DNA of 64,000 nucleotides from an uncultured Eubacteriales bacterium (GCA_900540805.1 UQHL01000002.1:177821-241820); one strand, 5' to 3'. Counted from the stretch's first letter, positions 1 to 7,794 are shown. Translations and numbers: made by a program. Notes: generated from the letters alone by a model not told the origin.

Positions 1-847
1 TGTTTTTCACCGCCTTTCCGAACGTAAAGCAAAGCCCTACGGGAATCCACAGCAGAGAGAGACACTCCAACAGATTGGAAAACGGGGTGGGATTTTCAAA
101 CGGATACGCCGAATTTACCCCGAAAAAGCCGCCGCCGTTGGTAAACAGCTGTTTAATGATGATTTGGCTGGCCGCGGGACCGAGATAAAGCCGAGAAGCT
201 TCCCCGTTTAAGGCTATGTAAGAAACGGAACCGCTCATCGTCTGCGGTACGCCCTGCGATACCAGCGCCAGTGCGCCCGCAAAGCTTACGGGGAGCATAA
301 ACAGCGTAATTCTCGTGATATCCGCCCAGCAGTTGCCTATGGTTTTGCACTGTCTGCGCGTAAAGCCTCTGACGAGAGCAAAGAGAACGGCGATGCCCAC
401 CGCGCCCGACAAGAAATTTTGCGTCGTCAGACAGATCATCTGGGAGAAATAGGAGAGACCCGTTTCGCCCGAATAGGCCTGCCAATTGGTATTGGTGACG
501 AAGCTGACCGCCGTATTGAACGCGAGGTGCCAGCTCATGCCGTCGATCTTTTCGGGATTCATCGCCAAAAACGCCTGAAGCATAACTACCGCCATAAAAA
601 AGATCAGGCTGATACCGCTGAGAAACAAAATTCCCAGCGCGTACCTCTTTACCGACATCTCCTCACGGGGATCGACCCCCATCGCTTTGTATATTCCGTT
701 TTCCGCCGCCGTGCAGAGCTTTTTCGCAAAAATCGGCTCGCCTTTATAAATCCTGTAAAAGGCGCGGCCGAACAGCCAACCGCCGCCCATGAGCAGCGCA
801 AGGAACACGACGTCCTGCAAAACGGTGAACACGATACTTTCCGTCAT
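1..847 (-). CDS. kdpA: Potassium-transporting ATPase subunit A (KdpA), 3' end outside window
   Basis: KdpA is the channel-like membrane subunit of the high-affinity KdpFABC potassium pump. About 282 residues of a protein usually near 560 are visible; the C-terminal half lies beyond position 1. Two selectivity-filter regions can be read: an NTNWQAYSGETGLSYFSQM stretch and a FTNGGGFFGVNSAYPFENPT stretch, both near-identical to known KdpA. The remaining sequence is hydrophobic helices. The ATG at 847-845 follows a GGAGGAG ribosome site about seven bases upstream and overlaps the stop of the preceding small gene as ATGA, so translation is probably coupled. It is the last visible gene of an operon that starts near 1595; kdpB and kdpC are expected to the left of the window. 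The assignment is secure. Confidence 0.95.
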   Translation of the reverse strand, partial: MTESIVFTVLQDVVFLALLMGGGWLFGRAFYRIYKGEPIFAKKLCTAAENGIYKAMGVDPREEMSVKRYALGILFLSGISLIFFMAVVMLQAFLAMNPEKIDGMSWHLAFNTAVSFVTNTNWQAYSGETGLSYFSQMICLTTQNFLSGAVGIAVLFALVRGFTRRQCKTIGNCWADITRITLFMLPVSFAGALALVSQGVPQTMSGSVSYIALNGEASRLYLGPAASQIIIKQLFTNGGGFFGVNSAYPFENPTPFSNLLECLSLLWIPVGLCFTFGKAVKN

Positions 848-1062
848 AAAGCTTCTCCTCCTTCGCGGCGGGCTTCCTCTGCCTCGGAGATACGCTTGAT
901 CTGCGAAAGGTTATAATACATTACCCTGTTTTTATCGTCGCATACCTTCGCAAAGCCCTCCTGGATTTCGAGAAGGGTATATGTGGCGGCCGCGACCCCG
1001 CCGCCTTGAAACGCCCCCGTCAGAAAGACGAGGCGCACCTTTTTTCCTATCAACTCGCGCAT
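844..1062 (-). CDS. Small SH3/Sm-like hypothetical protein within the kdp operon
   Basis: A 72-residue soluble protein encoded between kdpF and kdpA. An AAGGAGG site stands six bases before its ATG, and its TGA overlaps the kdpA ATG by four bases, so it is a genuine gene and is probably coupled to kdpA. The N-terminal 57 residues have a short beta-barrel pattern (IGKKVRLVFLTGAFQGGG, then TLLEIQEGFAKV and VMYYNLSQIKRI) like small Sm/SH3-type cytosolic proteins of Firmicutes. The last 15 residues are charged and Ala/Glu/Arg-rich. I know of no established role for such a protein in Kdp systems. An assembly factor or a regulatory ligand-binding protein are guesses based only on position. Confidence 0.75.
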   Translation of the reverse strand: MRELIGKKVRLVFLTGAFQGGGVAAATYTLLEIQEGFAKVCDDKNRVMYYNLSQIKRISEAEEARREGGEAL

Positions 1063-1098
1063 ATAATGCCTCCTTCGTTTTTTTACATTTTTACGTTT

Positions 1099-1188
1099 TT
1101 ACGTTTTATCGCCTTTGAACAGCATATAAAACAGATAACCCATTACGCCCAGCGCCAGAACGCCCGCTATGATCGTCACCGCCGTCAT
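1099..1188 (-). CDS. kdpF: KdpF, small membrane subunit of the Kdp potassium pump
   Basis: A 29-residue peptide with one hydrophobic helix (TIIAGVLALGVMGYLFYMLF) followed by GDKT. Size, single-helix topology and position ahead of kdpA match KdpF, the lipid-like stabilising subunit of KdpFABC. Its ATG (1188-1186) overlaps the TGA of the upstream TPR gene as ATGA, so it is probably translated by coupling. The stop is TAA at 1101-1099. It is easily missed because of its length. The next gene starts 36 bases downstream with its own ribosome site. Confidence 0.85.
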   Translation of the reverse strand: MTAVTIIAGVLALGVMGYLFYMLFKGDKT

Positions 1189-1595
1189 TGTTTCGCCTCC
1201 CGAAAAGTTAAGCCCCACTGAATGTCCCGCTCGTCCGACGAATACCGGAAATCTCCGATACGGTCGAGATTTTTCGCCGCGGCCTTGAAAGTCTGATCCA
1301 TATAGTACGCTATACGGAAAAATTTAATCGCTTTCAGCCTGTCGCCCTCCTTTTCGTAAAGGATCGCCAACAGGTTATACGCCTCCGCGTTTTCCATATC
1401 CTCGGACATGGAGCTTTTCAGAATTTTGTGCGCAAGGGGGTAATTTTTCTCCTCTATGGCCTTCGCGGCGGAGAGCATCATCTTTTCGACGAGGGACGTC
1501 TCGGGCGACGGTTGCTTCCGATGTGCAAAAAACGTCTTTTCGCTTCCGTCCGCGCTTTTGCCTAAGCTCGCCCGCGTTTTTGTTTCTGCCGTCAT
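1185..1595 (-). CDS. TPR-repeat protein, first gene of the kdp operon
   Basis: A 136-residue cytosolic protein with no signal peptide or membrane segment. A charged N-terminal tail of about 40 residues precedes two TPR-like helical hairpins (roughly residues 45-115), with patterns such as AAKAIEEKNYPLAHKILKSS and AYNLLAILYEKEGDRLKAIK. The ATG follows AAGGAGG. The stop overlaps the kdpF start, placing it firmly in the kdp operon as its first gene. TPR repeats bind other proteins, so a role in assembling or regulating the pump is possible, but no function is established. It is not part of classical kdpFABC operons. Confidence 0.8.
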   Translation of the reverse strand: MTAETKTRASLGKSADGSEKTFFAHRKQPSPETSLVEKMMLSAAKAIEEKNYPLAHKILKSSMSEDMENAEAYNLLAILYEKEGDRLKAIKFFRIAYYMDQTFKAAAKNLDRIGDFRYSSDERDIQWGLTFREAKQ

Positions 1596-1625
1596 ATCTT
1601 GCCTCCTTCTCTCTTTTGCCTTTTT

Positions 1626-1654
1626 ATCATAGCATTTTCCGCATAAAGAAAACC
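1626..1654 (-). promoter_or_regulatory. Weak candidate promoter of the kdp operon
   Basis: A good -10 hexamer (TATGAT, complement of 1626-1631) lies 31 bases before the TPR gene start. The -35 position reads GGTTTT or GTTTTC at 17 or 16 bases spacing, far from TTGACA. A strong -10 with a poor -35 fits a promoter that needs an activator, and KdpE is the obvious candidate from the neighbouring genes. That link is inference. The 88-base gap to the aspartate kinase gene has no terminator with a T-tract on this strand. Confidence 0.35.
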
Positions 1655-1683
1655 TTTTTTATCCCTGAAAGGGCATTAAGATT

Positions 1684-3003
1684 TTATAAAGATTTACGTA
1701 AAAACGTATTATATAGCGCCTTGATTGCCGTTTCGTACTTTTCTCCGTCCACCCCCGCGATGATATTGATTTCCCGACACCCCTGAATCAACATGCGTAT
1801 ATTGATCCCCGCTTCCGCGAGCGCGAGACTCATCTTCCCCGCCACGCCGATACTGCTATACATATTTCGCCCCACCGCCGAAACGATGGAAAAATTTTCT
1901 AAAATCCTTATTTGCTCGGGTTTTATCGACCGACAGATCTCCTCTATCACGTCTTCCCGCTCTGACGGCGGAAAGGTTTCCTCGGGAATGACAAAGTTTA
2001 CGGCGTCGATACTCGAAGGCATATGCTCGAAAGAAATTTTATGCGAGTCCAGCGTTTCCAGCACTTTTCGCAGAATATTCTTTTGAAGATTCAAGCCCGT
2101 TTTATGGATAAAAAGCACTAAAAGATTTTTTTTGCCCGCGATGCCCGTCACCGTGTTTTTTCCTTTGAATTTTGGCCGAGAACAGATCAACGTGCCCGCC
2201 TCCCGCGGACGAAAAGTATTGCGCACGTTGAGGGGAATATTTTTTTCGATCAGGGGGAGAATCGCTTCGGGATGCATGACCGAGGCGCCCAGATAGGACA
2301 GCTCCCGCAATTCGCCGTAGGTCATACGGTCTATAATCCGCGCTTCGGGAACGATGCGGGGATCGGCATTGAGAATACCGTCCACATCCGTCCAGTTTTC
2401 GTATAAATCGGCGTTTACCGCGCCGGCGACGACCGCGCCCGTAATGTCCGAACCGCCCCGCGAAAAAGCGACGATTTTCCCGGTATGGTCGGCTCCGTAA
2501 AAGCCCGGGATCACCGCACGACGAATCCCTTGGAGACGCTTCCCGCATAAAGATTCCGTCGCCGCGGCGTCGTATCCGCTTTTTTCGAAACGCACGAGTT
2601 CGGCCGCGTCCGCAAATTCGTATCCGATCCTTTTCGCAAAAAATAGCGCCGAAAGATACTCTCCCCGCGATACGCAAAAATCATATCCGCGATTTTGCTC
2701 CATTTGAGATTTTACTTCCCGCAAAACGTTTTCGACGCCTTCCAGCTTCGGCGCGACTTTCATAAAACGAGCGGCGACCTTTTCAAACGAGCGGTCACAG
2801 CTTCCGTCCGATTCGATTTCATGAAAACAATCGACGAGAAGGTCGGTCACTTTCTCCCCCTTTTCGCTGCGCCCCGGGGCAGACACCACAATATATTTTC
2901 TCGAAACGTCGCTTTTTACGATTTTCTCTACCTTTTTTACCGATTCTTCGTCCGCCATCGAGGTTCCGCCGAATTTACATACGATCGTTTTTTCTTTATC
3001 CAT
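1684..3003 (-). CDS. lysC: Aspartate kinase (monofunctional, with C-terminal ACT domains)
   Basis: It phosphorylates L-aspartate in the first step of the lysine, threonine and methionine pathway. It has 439 residues. The N-terminal KFGGTSMADEESV motif binds nucleotide and substrate, and the kinase-domain signature RGGSDITGAVVAGA and the MHPEAILP segment are present. The last 130 residues form two ACT-type regulatory domains, so allosteric control by a pathway amino acid is expected. The start at 3003 has GGAG at about eight bases. An in-frame ATG at 3048 lacks a ribosome site and would add a non-conserved, charged stretch. It stands alone between the kdpE terminator and the kdp operon; its relation to potassium genes is probably incidental. 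No lysine riboswitch fits in the short leader. Confidence 0.93.
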   Translation of the reverse strand: MDKEKTIVCKFGGTSMADEESVKKVEKIVKSDVSRKYIVVSAPGRSEKGEKVTDLLVDCFHEIESDGSCDRSFEKVAARFMKVAPKLEGVENVLREVKSQMEQNRGYDFCVSRGEYLSALFFAKRIGYEFADAAELVRFEKSGYDAAATESLCGKRLQGIRRAVIPGFYGADHTGKIVAFSRGGSDITGAVVAGAVNADLYENWTDVDGILNADPRIVPEARIIDRMTYGELRELSYLGASVMHPEAILPLIEKNIPLNVRNTFRPREAGTLICSRPKFKGKNTVTGIAGKKNLLVLFIHKTGLNLQKNILRKVLETLDSHKISFEHMPSSIDAVNFVIPEETFPPSEREDVIEEICRSIKPEQIRILENFSIVSAVGRNMYSSIGVAGKMSLALAEAGINIRMLIQGCREINIIAGVDGEKYETAIKALYNTFLRKSL

Positions 3004-3113
3004 TTCTATATACTCCGTCTTTCGCTCCTTTTGCGTTTTCATAATCATAACACGCGCCGCGTTAAACTTACGTTGAATACTTCGTGCAAGGTATTAAATT
3101 TTTATTAAAGCGC

Positions 3114-3142
3114 AAAAAAAGCCCGTCTCCTCAGAGACGGGC
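3114..3142 (-). terminator. Rho-independent terminator after kdpE
   Basis: On the minus strand a perfect 9-bp stem (GCCCGTCTC with GAGACGGGC), a 4-base loop and a run of seven T follow. It lies 33 bases after the kdpE stop and separates kdpDE from the aspartate kinase gene. Confidence 0.92.
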
Positions 3143-3174
3143 AAGGCGGCAAAACGCCGATCGTTTATGATTTG

Positions 3175-3858
3175 TCAGATTTTATTCATTCGGTATCCCA
3201 CGCCTACGTCCGTACGGATCAGCTCCTGCGAGTAAGGGTCCTTTTCTATCTTTCGGCGGATGCCCGCCATGAAGACGCGCAGGCCGTTGGAATCGTTTCC
3301 GCCCGCGCCCCATACCTTGGAAATAATGAAATTATGGGTGAGCGTCTTGCCGACGTTTTGGGCGAGCACGCACAATATTTTATATTCGTAATTGGTGAGA
3401 TGGATTTCGCGGCCGTCGAGCAGTACGCTGTGCGCCACATAATCGATGGAAAGGCGGCCGTTGGCGAAGGTGCCGCTCTGCCGTTCGTCCGAACCCACGC
3501 TGTGCCGAAGCGCCGCGCGCACGCGAGCCATCAGCTCGGCGCTGGAAAAGGGCTTCTGCACGTAATCGTTGACGCCCGCGTCCAGGCATTTGATCTTTTC
3601 CGATTCGTCCCCCCGCGCGCTCACGACGATGATCGGAAGCGTTTCGGAAAAGCTGCGGACCGTTTCCACCACGTTGCTCCCGTCCATATCGGGAAGCCCT
3701 AAATCGAGAACGATCAGATCGACGATATTTTTTACGACAAAGTCGATCCCCTCCCGTGCGCTGCCCACCGCAAAAACGCCGTGCCCCTCCTGCTTCAGCG
3801 CAATCTTCAAAAGATTTTGTATCGCTTTGTCGTCCTCTATGATTAAAATGTCAGCCAT
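3175..3858 (-). CDS. kdpE: OmpR-family response regulator, KdpE
   Basis: A 227-residue DNA-binding regulator. The receiver domain (about 1-120) has acidic residues at 9-10, the phospho-acceptor Asp52 in VLDLGLPDMDG and the conserved Lys in VQKPFSSAEL. The C-terminal half is a winged-helix OmpR/PhoB domain ending in RTDVGVGYRM. It overlaps the upstream sensor gene by eight bases and is preceded by a GGAGG site inside that gene, so the two are co-translated. Closeness to kdpFA, about 1.6 kb downstream, and the DUF4118 sensor partner support KdpE over another OmpR member. Confidence 0.9.
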   Translation of the reverse strand: MADILIIEDDKAIQNLLKIALKQEGHGVFAVGSAREGIDFVVKNIVDLIVLDLGLPDMDGSNVVETVRSFSETLPIIVVSARGDESEKIKCLDAGVNDYVQKPFSSAELMARVRAALRHSVGSDERQSGTFANGRLSIDYVAHSVLLDGREIHLTNYEYKILCVLAQNVGKTLTHNFIISKVWGAGGNDSNGLRVFMAGIRRKIEKDPYSQELIRTDVGVGYRMNKI

Positions 3859-4939
3859 TGCTTTCCTCCATGGGGAGCGTAAACTCGAAAACCACTCTGT
3901 CTCCCGCGTTCCGCGCGAAAATTTCTCCGCCGTGCGCGCGGATAATCAGCCGGCAGATCGCTAAGCCCAAGCCTACGCCGTCGTGTTTGCCTTCTTCCGA
4001 CGTATAATACATTTCGAAAATATGAGGCAGATCCTCCGCCCGGATAGGCTCGCCGTCGTTGCCGATGCGGAAAACCGCATTTTTGCCCGTGTTCCAGACC
4101 TTTATCCAGATATTGCCCTCGGGCGGGGTATGCTTGGCGGCGTTGTCGAGAATATTGCCGATTACCTGTAAAATCAACGTCGCGTCCATGGGAACGAGCA
4201 GCATTTCTTCGGGCACGTCGTAATGCAGCGCCCGCGTTCCCAGCTTGCCGCTGACGTTTCGGACGGCCTGAGGCAGAATCTCCTCCAACGCTTCGGGAGA
4301 CTTTTTCACCGTCAGTTTTTCGCTGTCGATCCGCGTGAGAGAAAGCAGATTTTCGACGAGCCGGATCGTCCAGTCGGATTTCGAAACGATATCCCCGAGA
4401 ATTTTTTCCTTATCCCCCTCCTCCAGCCGCGGGTTATCCAGCAAAAGCTCCGCGCCGTTTTTGATCGTCGTCAACGGCGTGCGCAAATCGTGGGAAATAC
4501 TGCGCAGCAGCGTGGCTTTTAATTGCTCCTTTTCCGCCGCCGATTTCAGTTTTATCCGTTCGACGCCCAGCACGCTGACCTGCTCCATTTTCCGCTTCAG
4601 CTGAAAAGTGACGGTACTGATGCCCAAGCCCACCAAAAACATCAGGATAAAGGTCACCATATACATTTTATCGTTGAAATGGAAGGTGAACCTGGGAATG
4701 GTAAAGAAAAAGTTATAGCCGAAAACGCTGACCACAGAAAGGAGGGAGGAATAAGCGAAGCCCTTGGTAAAAACCGCGGTCAGCAAAATCCCCAGCACGT
4801 AAATGATGAGAAAATTGAGATCGTTGATCTTAAAATAATCCAAAAAATAGCACAGCCCTGTGCACAGCGCAAAGACCAAAAGGGTGATGCCCGTATTTTT
4901 CAGGATTTCCAAAAGACGTTTTTTTGTTTCCGCTTCCAT
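3851..4939 (-). CDS. kdpD: Short KdpD-type sensor histidine kinase
   Basis: A 362-residue membrane kinase. Residues about 10-110 form four hydrophobic helices of DUF4118 type (including YNFFFTIPRFTFHF, characteristic of KdpD). A coiled linker, a HisKA domain with the phosphorylatable His in SISHDLRTPLT, and a HATPase domain with N box NILDNAAKH and G2 box GVGLGLAI follow. It lacks the N-terminal Usp/KdpD cytoplasmic domains of the enterobacterial protein, a short form known in Firmicutes. The start at 4939 is chosen because a consensus promoter occupies 4947-4975; the in-frame ATG at 4975 lies inside its -35. That leaves practically no 5' leader, so the mRNA is probably leaderless. Confidence 0.9.
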   Translation of the reverse strand: MEAETKKRLLEILKNTGITLLVFALCTGLCYFLDYFKINDLNFLIIYVLGILLTAVFTKGFAYSSLLSVVSVFGYNFFFTIPRFTFHFNDKMYMVTFILMFLVGLGISTVTFQLKRKMEQVSVLGVERIKLKSAAEKEQLKATLLRSISHDLRTPLTTIKNGAELLLDNPRLEEGDKEKILGDIVSKSDWTIRLVENLLSLTRIDSEKLTVKKSPEALEEILPQAVRNVSGKLGTRALHYDVPEEMLLVPMDATLILQVIGNILDNAAKHTPPEGNIWIKVWNTGKNAVFRIGNDGEPIRAEDLPHIFEMYYTSEEGKHDGVGLGLAICRLIIRAHGGEIFARNAGDRVVFEFTLPMEESNG

Positions 4940-4946
4940 AGGCTCT

Positions 4947-4975
4947 ATTATACCCTTTTCCCTTTGGCTTGTCAA
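4947..4975 (-). promoter_or_regulatory. Consensus sigma-A promoter of kdpDE
   Basis: TTGACA (complement of 4970-4975), a 17-base spacer and TATAAT (complement of 4947-4952) match the consensus exactly. Only seven bases separate the -10 from the kdpD ATG, so transcription should start at or within a base or two of the A of ATG. Confidence 0.88.
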
Positions 4976-4989
4976 GCGACCTTTACCGT

Positions 4990-5685
4990 TTACTTTTTAC
5001 GCCCTCCGCGCACTTTTTTCCCGTGCCTGCGCGCATATCGCTTCTCCGTCAGATAATTTTCCGCGGGCGGCGCGTTCGGTTCGAGCAACAGCGTTTTGAT
5101 CGCCGTTTCTGCCGACAATTCCAGAACCGCCGCGTTTTCCACCGCTCGTTCGGGCGTTTCGCCCCATACGAAGGGACCGTGCCCCCTCACCAGCGCCGCG
5201 GGGATTAGCGCCGCGTCTTTGCCCTCAAACGTCTCTTCGATTACCTTGCCCACGTTCAGCTCATACGTGCCCTTCACTTCTTTCTCCGTAAGAGCGCGCG
5301 TACAGGGGACGGCCCCGCAAAAAGCGTCCGCCTGGGTCGCCCCGTAAACCGGGAGGTCTTTCCCCGCCTGCGCCCATGCCGCGGCGTTGACGGAACGGGT
5401 ATGTACGAGCCCGCCGATCCCGGGAAACGCGCGGTAGAGATAGAGATGCGTCGGCGTATCGATCGGCGGACGGTGCTTCCCCTCCGCCACTCTGCCGTCT
5501 ATCAGATCCACCACCAGCATATCCGCCGACGTCAGTTCTCCGCAGGAAACGCCGCCCGGCCGGATCACCACCAGCCCCTTTTCGCGGTCGATCCCGCTTA
5601 CGCTTCCCCCCGTAGGCACCGCCAGACCGTACTCCCTCAATTTTAGAGTTTCACGGTACACCCGCTCCTTCAAGCGCTCCAACAT
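4990..5685 (-). CDS. AraD-like class II aldolase/epimerase with substituted active-site residues
   Basis: It belongs to the L-ribulose-5-phosphate 4-epimerase / class II aldolase family. From the ATG at 5685 (GGGAGGGG six bases before) it has 231 residues, the same length as E. coli AraD, and aligns end to end (SGIDREKGLVVIRPGGVSCGELT, DTPTHLYLYRAFPGIGGLVH, GHGPFVWG). In E. coli the zinc ligands are His95, His97 and His171. Here the first and last are kept, but the HTHS motif reads HTRS, so one ligand is Arg. THAD reads TQAD, GNVS reads GSVS, and the C-terminal catalytic Tyr region is changed. It may be an inactive, regulatory or repurposed homologue. It has its own promoter and no linked arabinose genes. 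Confidence 0.85.
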   Translation of the reverse strand: MLERLKERVYRETLKLREYGLAVPTGGSVSGIDREKGLVVIRPGGVSCGELTSADMLVVDLIDGRVAEGKHRPPIDTPTHLYLYRAFPGIGGLVHTRSVNAAAWAQAGKDLPVYGATQADAFCGAVPCTRALTEKEVKGTYELNVGKVIEETFEGKDAALIPAALVRGHGPFVWGETPERAVENAAVLELSAETAIKTLLLEPNAPPAENYLTEKRYARRHGKKVRGGRKK

Positions 5686-5740
5686 TTCAACCCCTCCCAA
5701 TTTTTTTATAAAAGGGAAATTATTCCTTTTTACATTTATA

Positions 5741-5769
5741 ATTATACCGCTTATCCGCCCGAGTGTCAA
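5741..5769 (-). promoter_or_regulatory. Consensus sigma-A promoter of the AraD-like gene
   Basis: TTGACA (complement of 5764-5769), a 17-base spacer and TATAAT (complement of 5741-5746). The leader to the ATG at 5685 is about 50 bases and contains the ribosome site. An upstream ATG-like start at 5769 would overlap the -35 and is rejected. Confidence 0.9.
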
Positions 5770-5843
5770 TACTTATACGAAATTTCCCCTCAAAAAACTG
5801 AGGGCGGCGCGGCGGTCTTTGAGGCCGATTCGGCTTTATTCGC

Positions 5844-5872
5844 TTGCAAAAAACGCAAAAAAGTGCTATACT
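5844..5872 (+). promoter_or_regulatory. Sigma-A promoter of the phosphoglucomutase gene
   Basis: TTGCAA at 5844-5849, a 17-base spacer and TATACT at 5867-5872. The gene start follows 35 bases later. It is divergent from the AraD-like promoter, with about 75 bases between the two -35 elements. Confidence 0.85.
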
Positions 5873-5907
5873 GTTTTGAATATAGAACACAGGGAAAAGG
5901 AGAAGCT

Positions 5908-7551
5908 ATGATTGAACCGTTGTATGAAGAATGGCTGAAACATACCCGCACGGACAGCGAGCTGCACGAGGAGCTGCTTTCCGTCAAAGGCGACGCAAAA
6001 GCCGTCGAGGACAGGTTTTACCGCGAGCTGTCCTTCGGGACGGGAGGGCTTCGCGGCGTTTTGGGGGCAGGCACCAACCGCATGAACGTCTATTCGGTGG
6101 GAAAGGCTACGTTTGGACTGGCGGCCTATCTCTTGAAACAGGCGGGAGAAAAAAAGAGCGTGGCGATCGCGTACGACAGCCGCATCAAATCCCGCGAGTT
6201 TGCCTTTACAATCGCCGAAATTTTTTCCTCCAAGGGAATAGAGGCGTATATTTTCGACGAGCTGACGCCCACGCCCGTCCTCTCCTATGCGGTGAGAAAG
6301 CTGAAAACCACGGCGGGAATCGTCATCACCGCAAGCCATAACCCCAAGGAATACAACGGCTATAAAGTATATAACTCGAAAGGCTGCCAGATTACCGACG
6401 AAGCAGCGGCAGACATTACCGCCGAAATCGCGCGCTTCGGGTATTTTGAGACCTACGAAAAGGACGAAAGCCTTATCCATGTCTTAAACGACGAAATCAA
6501 AAACGCCTTTCTCTCGGAAATTTATTCCCTTTCGCTTTTTCCCGACTGCGGCGACTATGCGCCGAAGGTCGTCTATACGCCCTTAAACGGTACGGGAAAC
6601 AAGCCCGTGCGGGAAATCCTCGCAAAGCTCGGCGTCAAAACGCTGTCCGTCGTGCCCGAGCAGGAAGCGCCCGACGGCAGCTTCGCCACCTGTCCCTACC
6701 CTAATCCCGAGGAAAAGGCCGCGCTCTCGCTGGCTCTGGCACTCGCAAAGGAAAAGAATGCGGAACTTGTTTTGGCCACCGATCCCGATGCGGATCGCGT
6801 GGGAATCGCCGTGCGCGGGGAAAACGGGGAATATCGGCTGTTCAACGGCAACGAGACGGGCGTTCTCCTCGAAAAGTATATTTTGGAGCGCAGACAGGAA
6901 AAGGGAACCCTGCCCCCGTCCCCCGTCGTCGTCAAAACCATCGTCACCACAGATATGGCGACGGATATCGCAAAAACATACGGCGCGGCCGTAAAGGAAG
7001 TTTTGACGGGCTTCAAATACATCGGCGAAGCCATCGACGCGCTTGCGGACGAGCGCAGCTATATCATGGGCCTTGAAGAGAGCTACGGCTACCTCGTCGG
7101 CCGCCACGCGCGCGACAAGGACGCCGTTTCCGCCGCCATGATGATCGTGGAAATGGCGGCCTATTACCGCTCGCAGGGCAAAAGCCTCATCGACGCGCTG
7201 GAGGAGCTTTACGAAGCTTACGGCTACTATACCACTTCGTTGTTTTCAAAGACCTATAAGGGAAAAAGCGGAAAAGAGGAAATGGACGCCGTTCTTGCGG
7301 GGATACGCAGGGAACCCTGGAAAAAACTGCTCGGCCGCCCCGTGCTCGCCTTCAAGGATTACTTGCAGGGAATCGAAGGACTGCCGAAAAGCGACGTGCT
7401 CTCTTTCCGCGGCGAAGGCTTTAGAGTGATCGTCCGTCCCAGCGGCACCGAGCCTAAACTGAAGGTGTATTTTCAGGTGAAGGAAAAGACAGCGGAGGAC
7501 TCGCAGGCTTTCGTCTCTGCCTTGGTTGCGTCCGTCGCGGAAATGGTATGA
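5908..7551 (+). CDS. pgcA: Phosphoglucomutase / phosphomannomutase (alpha-D-phosphohexomutase family)
   Basis: It interconverts glucose-1-phosphate and glucose-6-phosphate, or the mannose equivalents, in the cytosol, feeding cell-wall and glycan precursors. It has 547 residues, a normal length. The motifs are all in order: the catalytic Ser loop TASHNPKEYNGYKVYN, the metal-binding DPDADRVG, the sugar-binding GLEESYGYLVGRHARDKDAV and the phosphate-binding RPSGTEPKLKVYF near the C-terminus. The ATG at 5908 has AAGGAG six bases upstream; an in-frame ATG at 5863 lies in the promoter spacer. It is monocistronic and its stop codon overlaps the first unit of a short tandem repeat. Confidence 0.93.
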   Translation: MIEPLYEEWLKHTRTDSELHEELLSVKGDAKAVEDRFYRELSFGTGGLRGVLGAGTNRMNVYSVGKATFGLAAYLLKQAGEKKSVAIAYDSRIKSREFAFTIAEIFSSKGIEAYIFDELTPTPVLSYAVRKLKTTAGIVITASHNPKEYNGYKVYNSKGCQITDEAAADITAEIARFGYFETYEKDESLIHVLNDEIKNAFLSEIYSLSLFPDCGDYAPKVVYTPLNGTGNKPVREILAKLGVKTLSVVPEQEAPDGSFATCPYPNPEEKAALSLALALAKEKNAELVLATDPDADRVGIAVRGENGEYRLFNGNETGVLLEKYILERRQEKGTLPPSPVVVKTIVTTDMATDIAKTYGAAVKEVLTGFKYIGEAIDALADERSYIMGLEESYGYLVGRHARDKDAVSAAMMIVEMAAYYRSQGKSLIDALEELYEAYGYYTTSLFSKTYKGKSGKEEMDAVLAGIRREPWKKLLGRPVLAFKDYLQGIEGLPKSDVLSFRGEGFRVIVRPSGTEPKLKVYFQVKEKTAEDSQAFVSALVASVAEMV

Positions 7552-7645
7552 CGTTTTTGCCGCTGTGTTCGGCAGAAAAATAGTATGAAGTTTTGCAACT
7601 GTGTTCGGCAGAAAAATAGTATGACATTTTTGCGGTTTTGTCCGT
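7547..7645. repeat. Short tandem direct repeat (36-37 bp units) after phosphoglucomutase
   Basis: Two full units (7547-7583 and 7584-7619) and a partial third (7620 to about 7645) begin TATGA, contain a T-run followed by GC and end with TGTGTTCGGCAGAAAAATAG. The first unit supplies the stop codon of the upstream gene. The units are nearly identical. They carry no stem long enough for a terminator, and the origin is unknown. From 7646 to 7754 I see no gene. Confidence 0.8.
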
Positions 7646-7754
7646 CTCCTCAAAAGGTAATTCTTTTGAAAACTTGTGAGGAAAACACAGACTTTTTGAG
7701 CAAACTCTTTACTGTTGCAAGGGGGGTGCGCATAATCTTAAATTTTCCCTTTAT

Positions 7755-7794
7755 AAAAGAGGATACGCGGTTATAACCGCATATCCTCTTTTTT
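7755..7794. terminator. Bidirectional terminator between phosphoglucomutase and the opp operon
   Basis: A long stem (7755-7773 with 7774-7792, one internal mismatch) is flanked by T-rich tails in both directions: six T on the plus strand and TTTTATAAA on the minus strand. The genes on either side converge on it. Confidence 0.85.

Noticed and set aside
1596..1683. Possible c-di-AMP riboswitch before the kdp operon
   Set aside because: Only 88 bases are available, much less than the ydaO-type element needs, and no matching structure is seen.
1655..1683. Small stem CCCT/AGGG after the aspartate kinase gene as a terminator
   Set aside because: The stem has only about four base pairs and is followed by A-rich, not T-rich, sequence on the minus strand.
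3004..3174. Possible lysine riboswitch before the aspartate kinase gene
   Set aside because: The gap from kdpE is short and partly filled by the kdpE terminator; no conserved lysine-riboswitch structure can fit.
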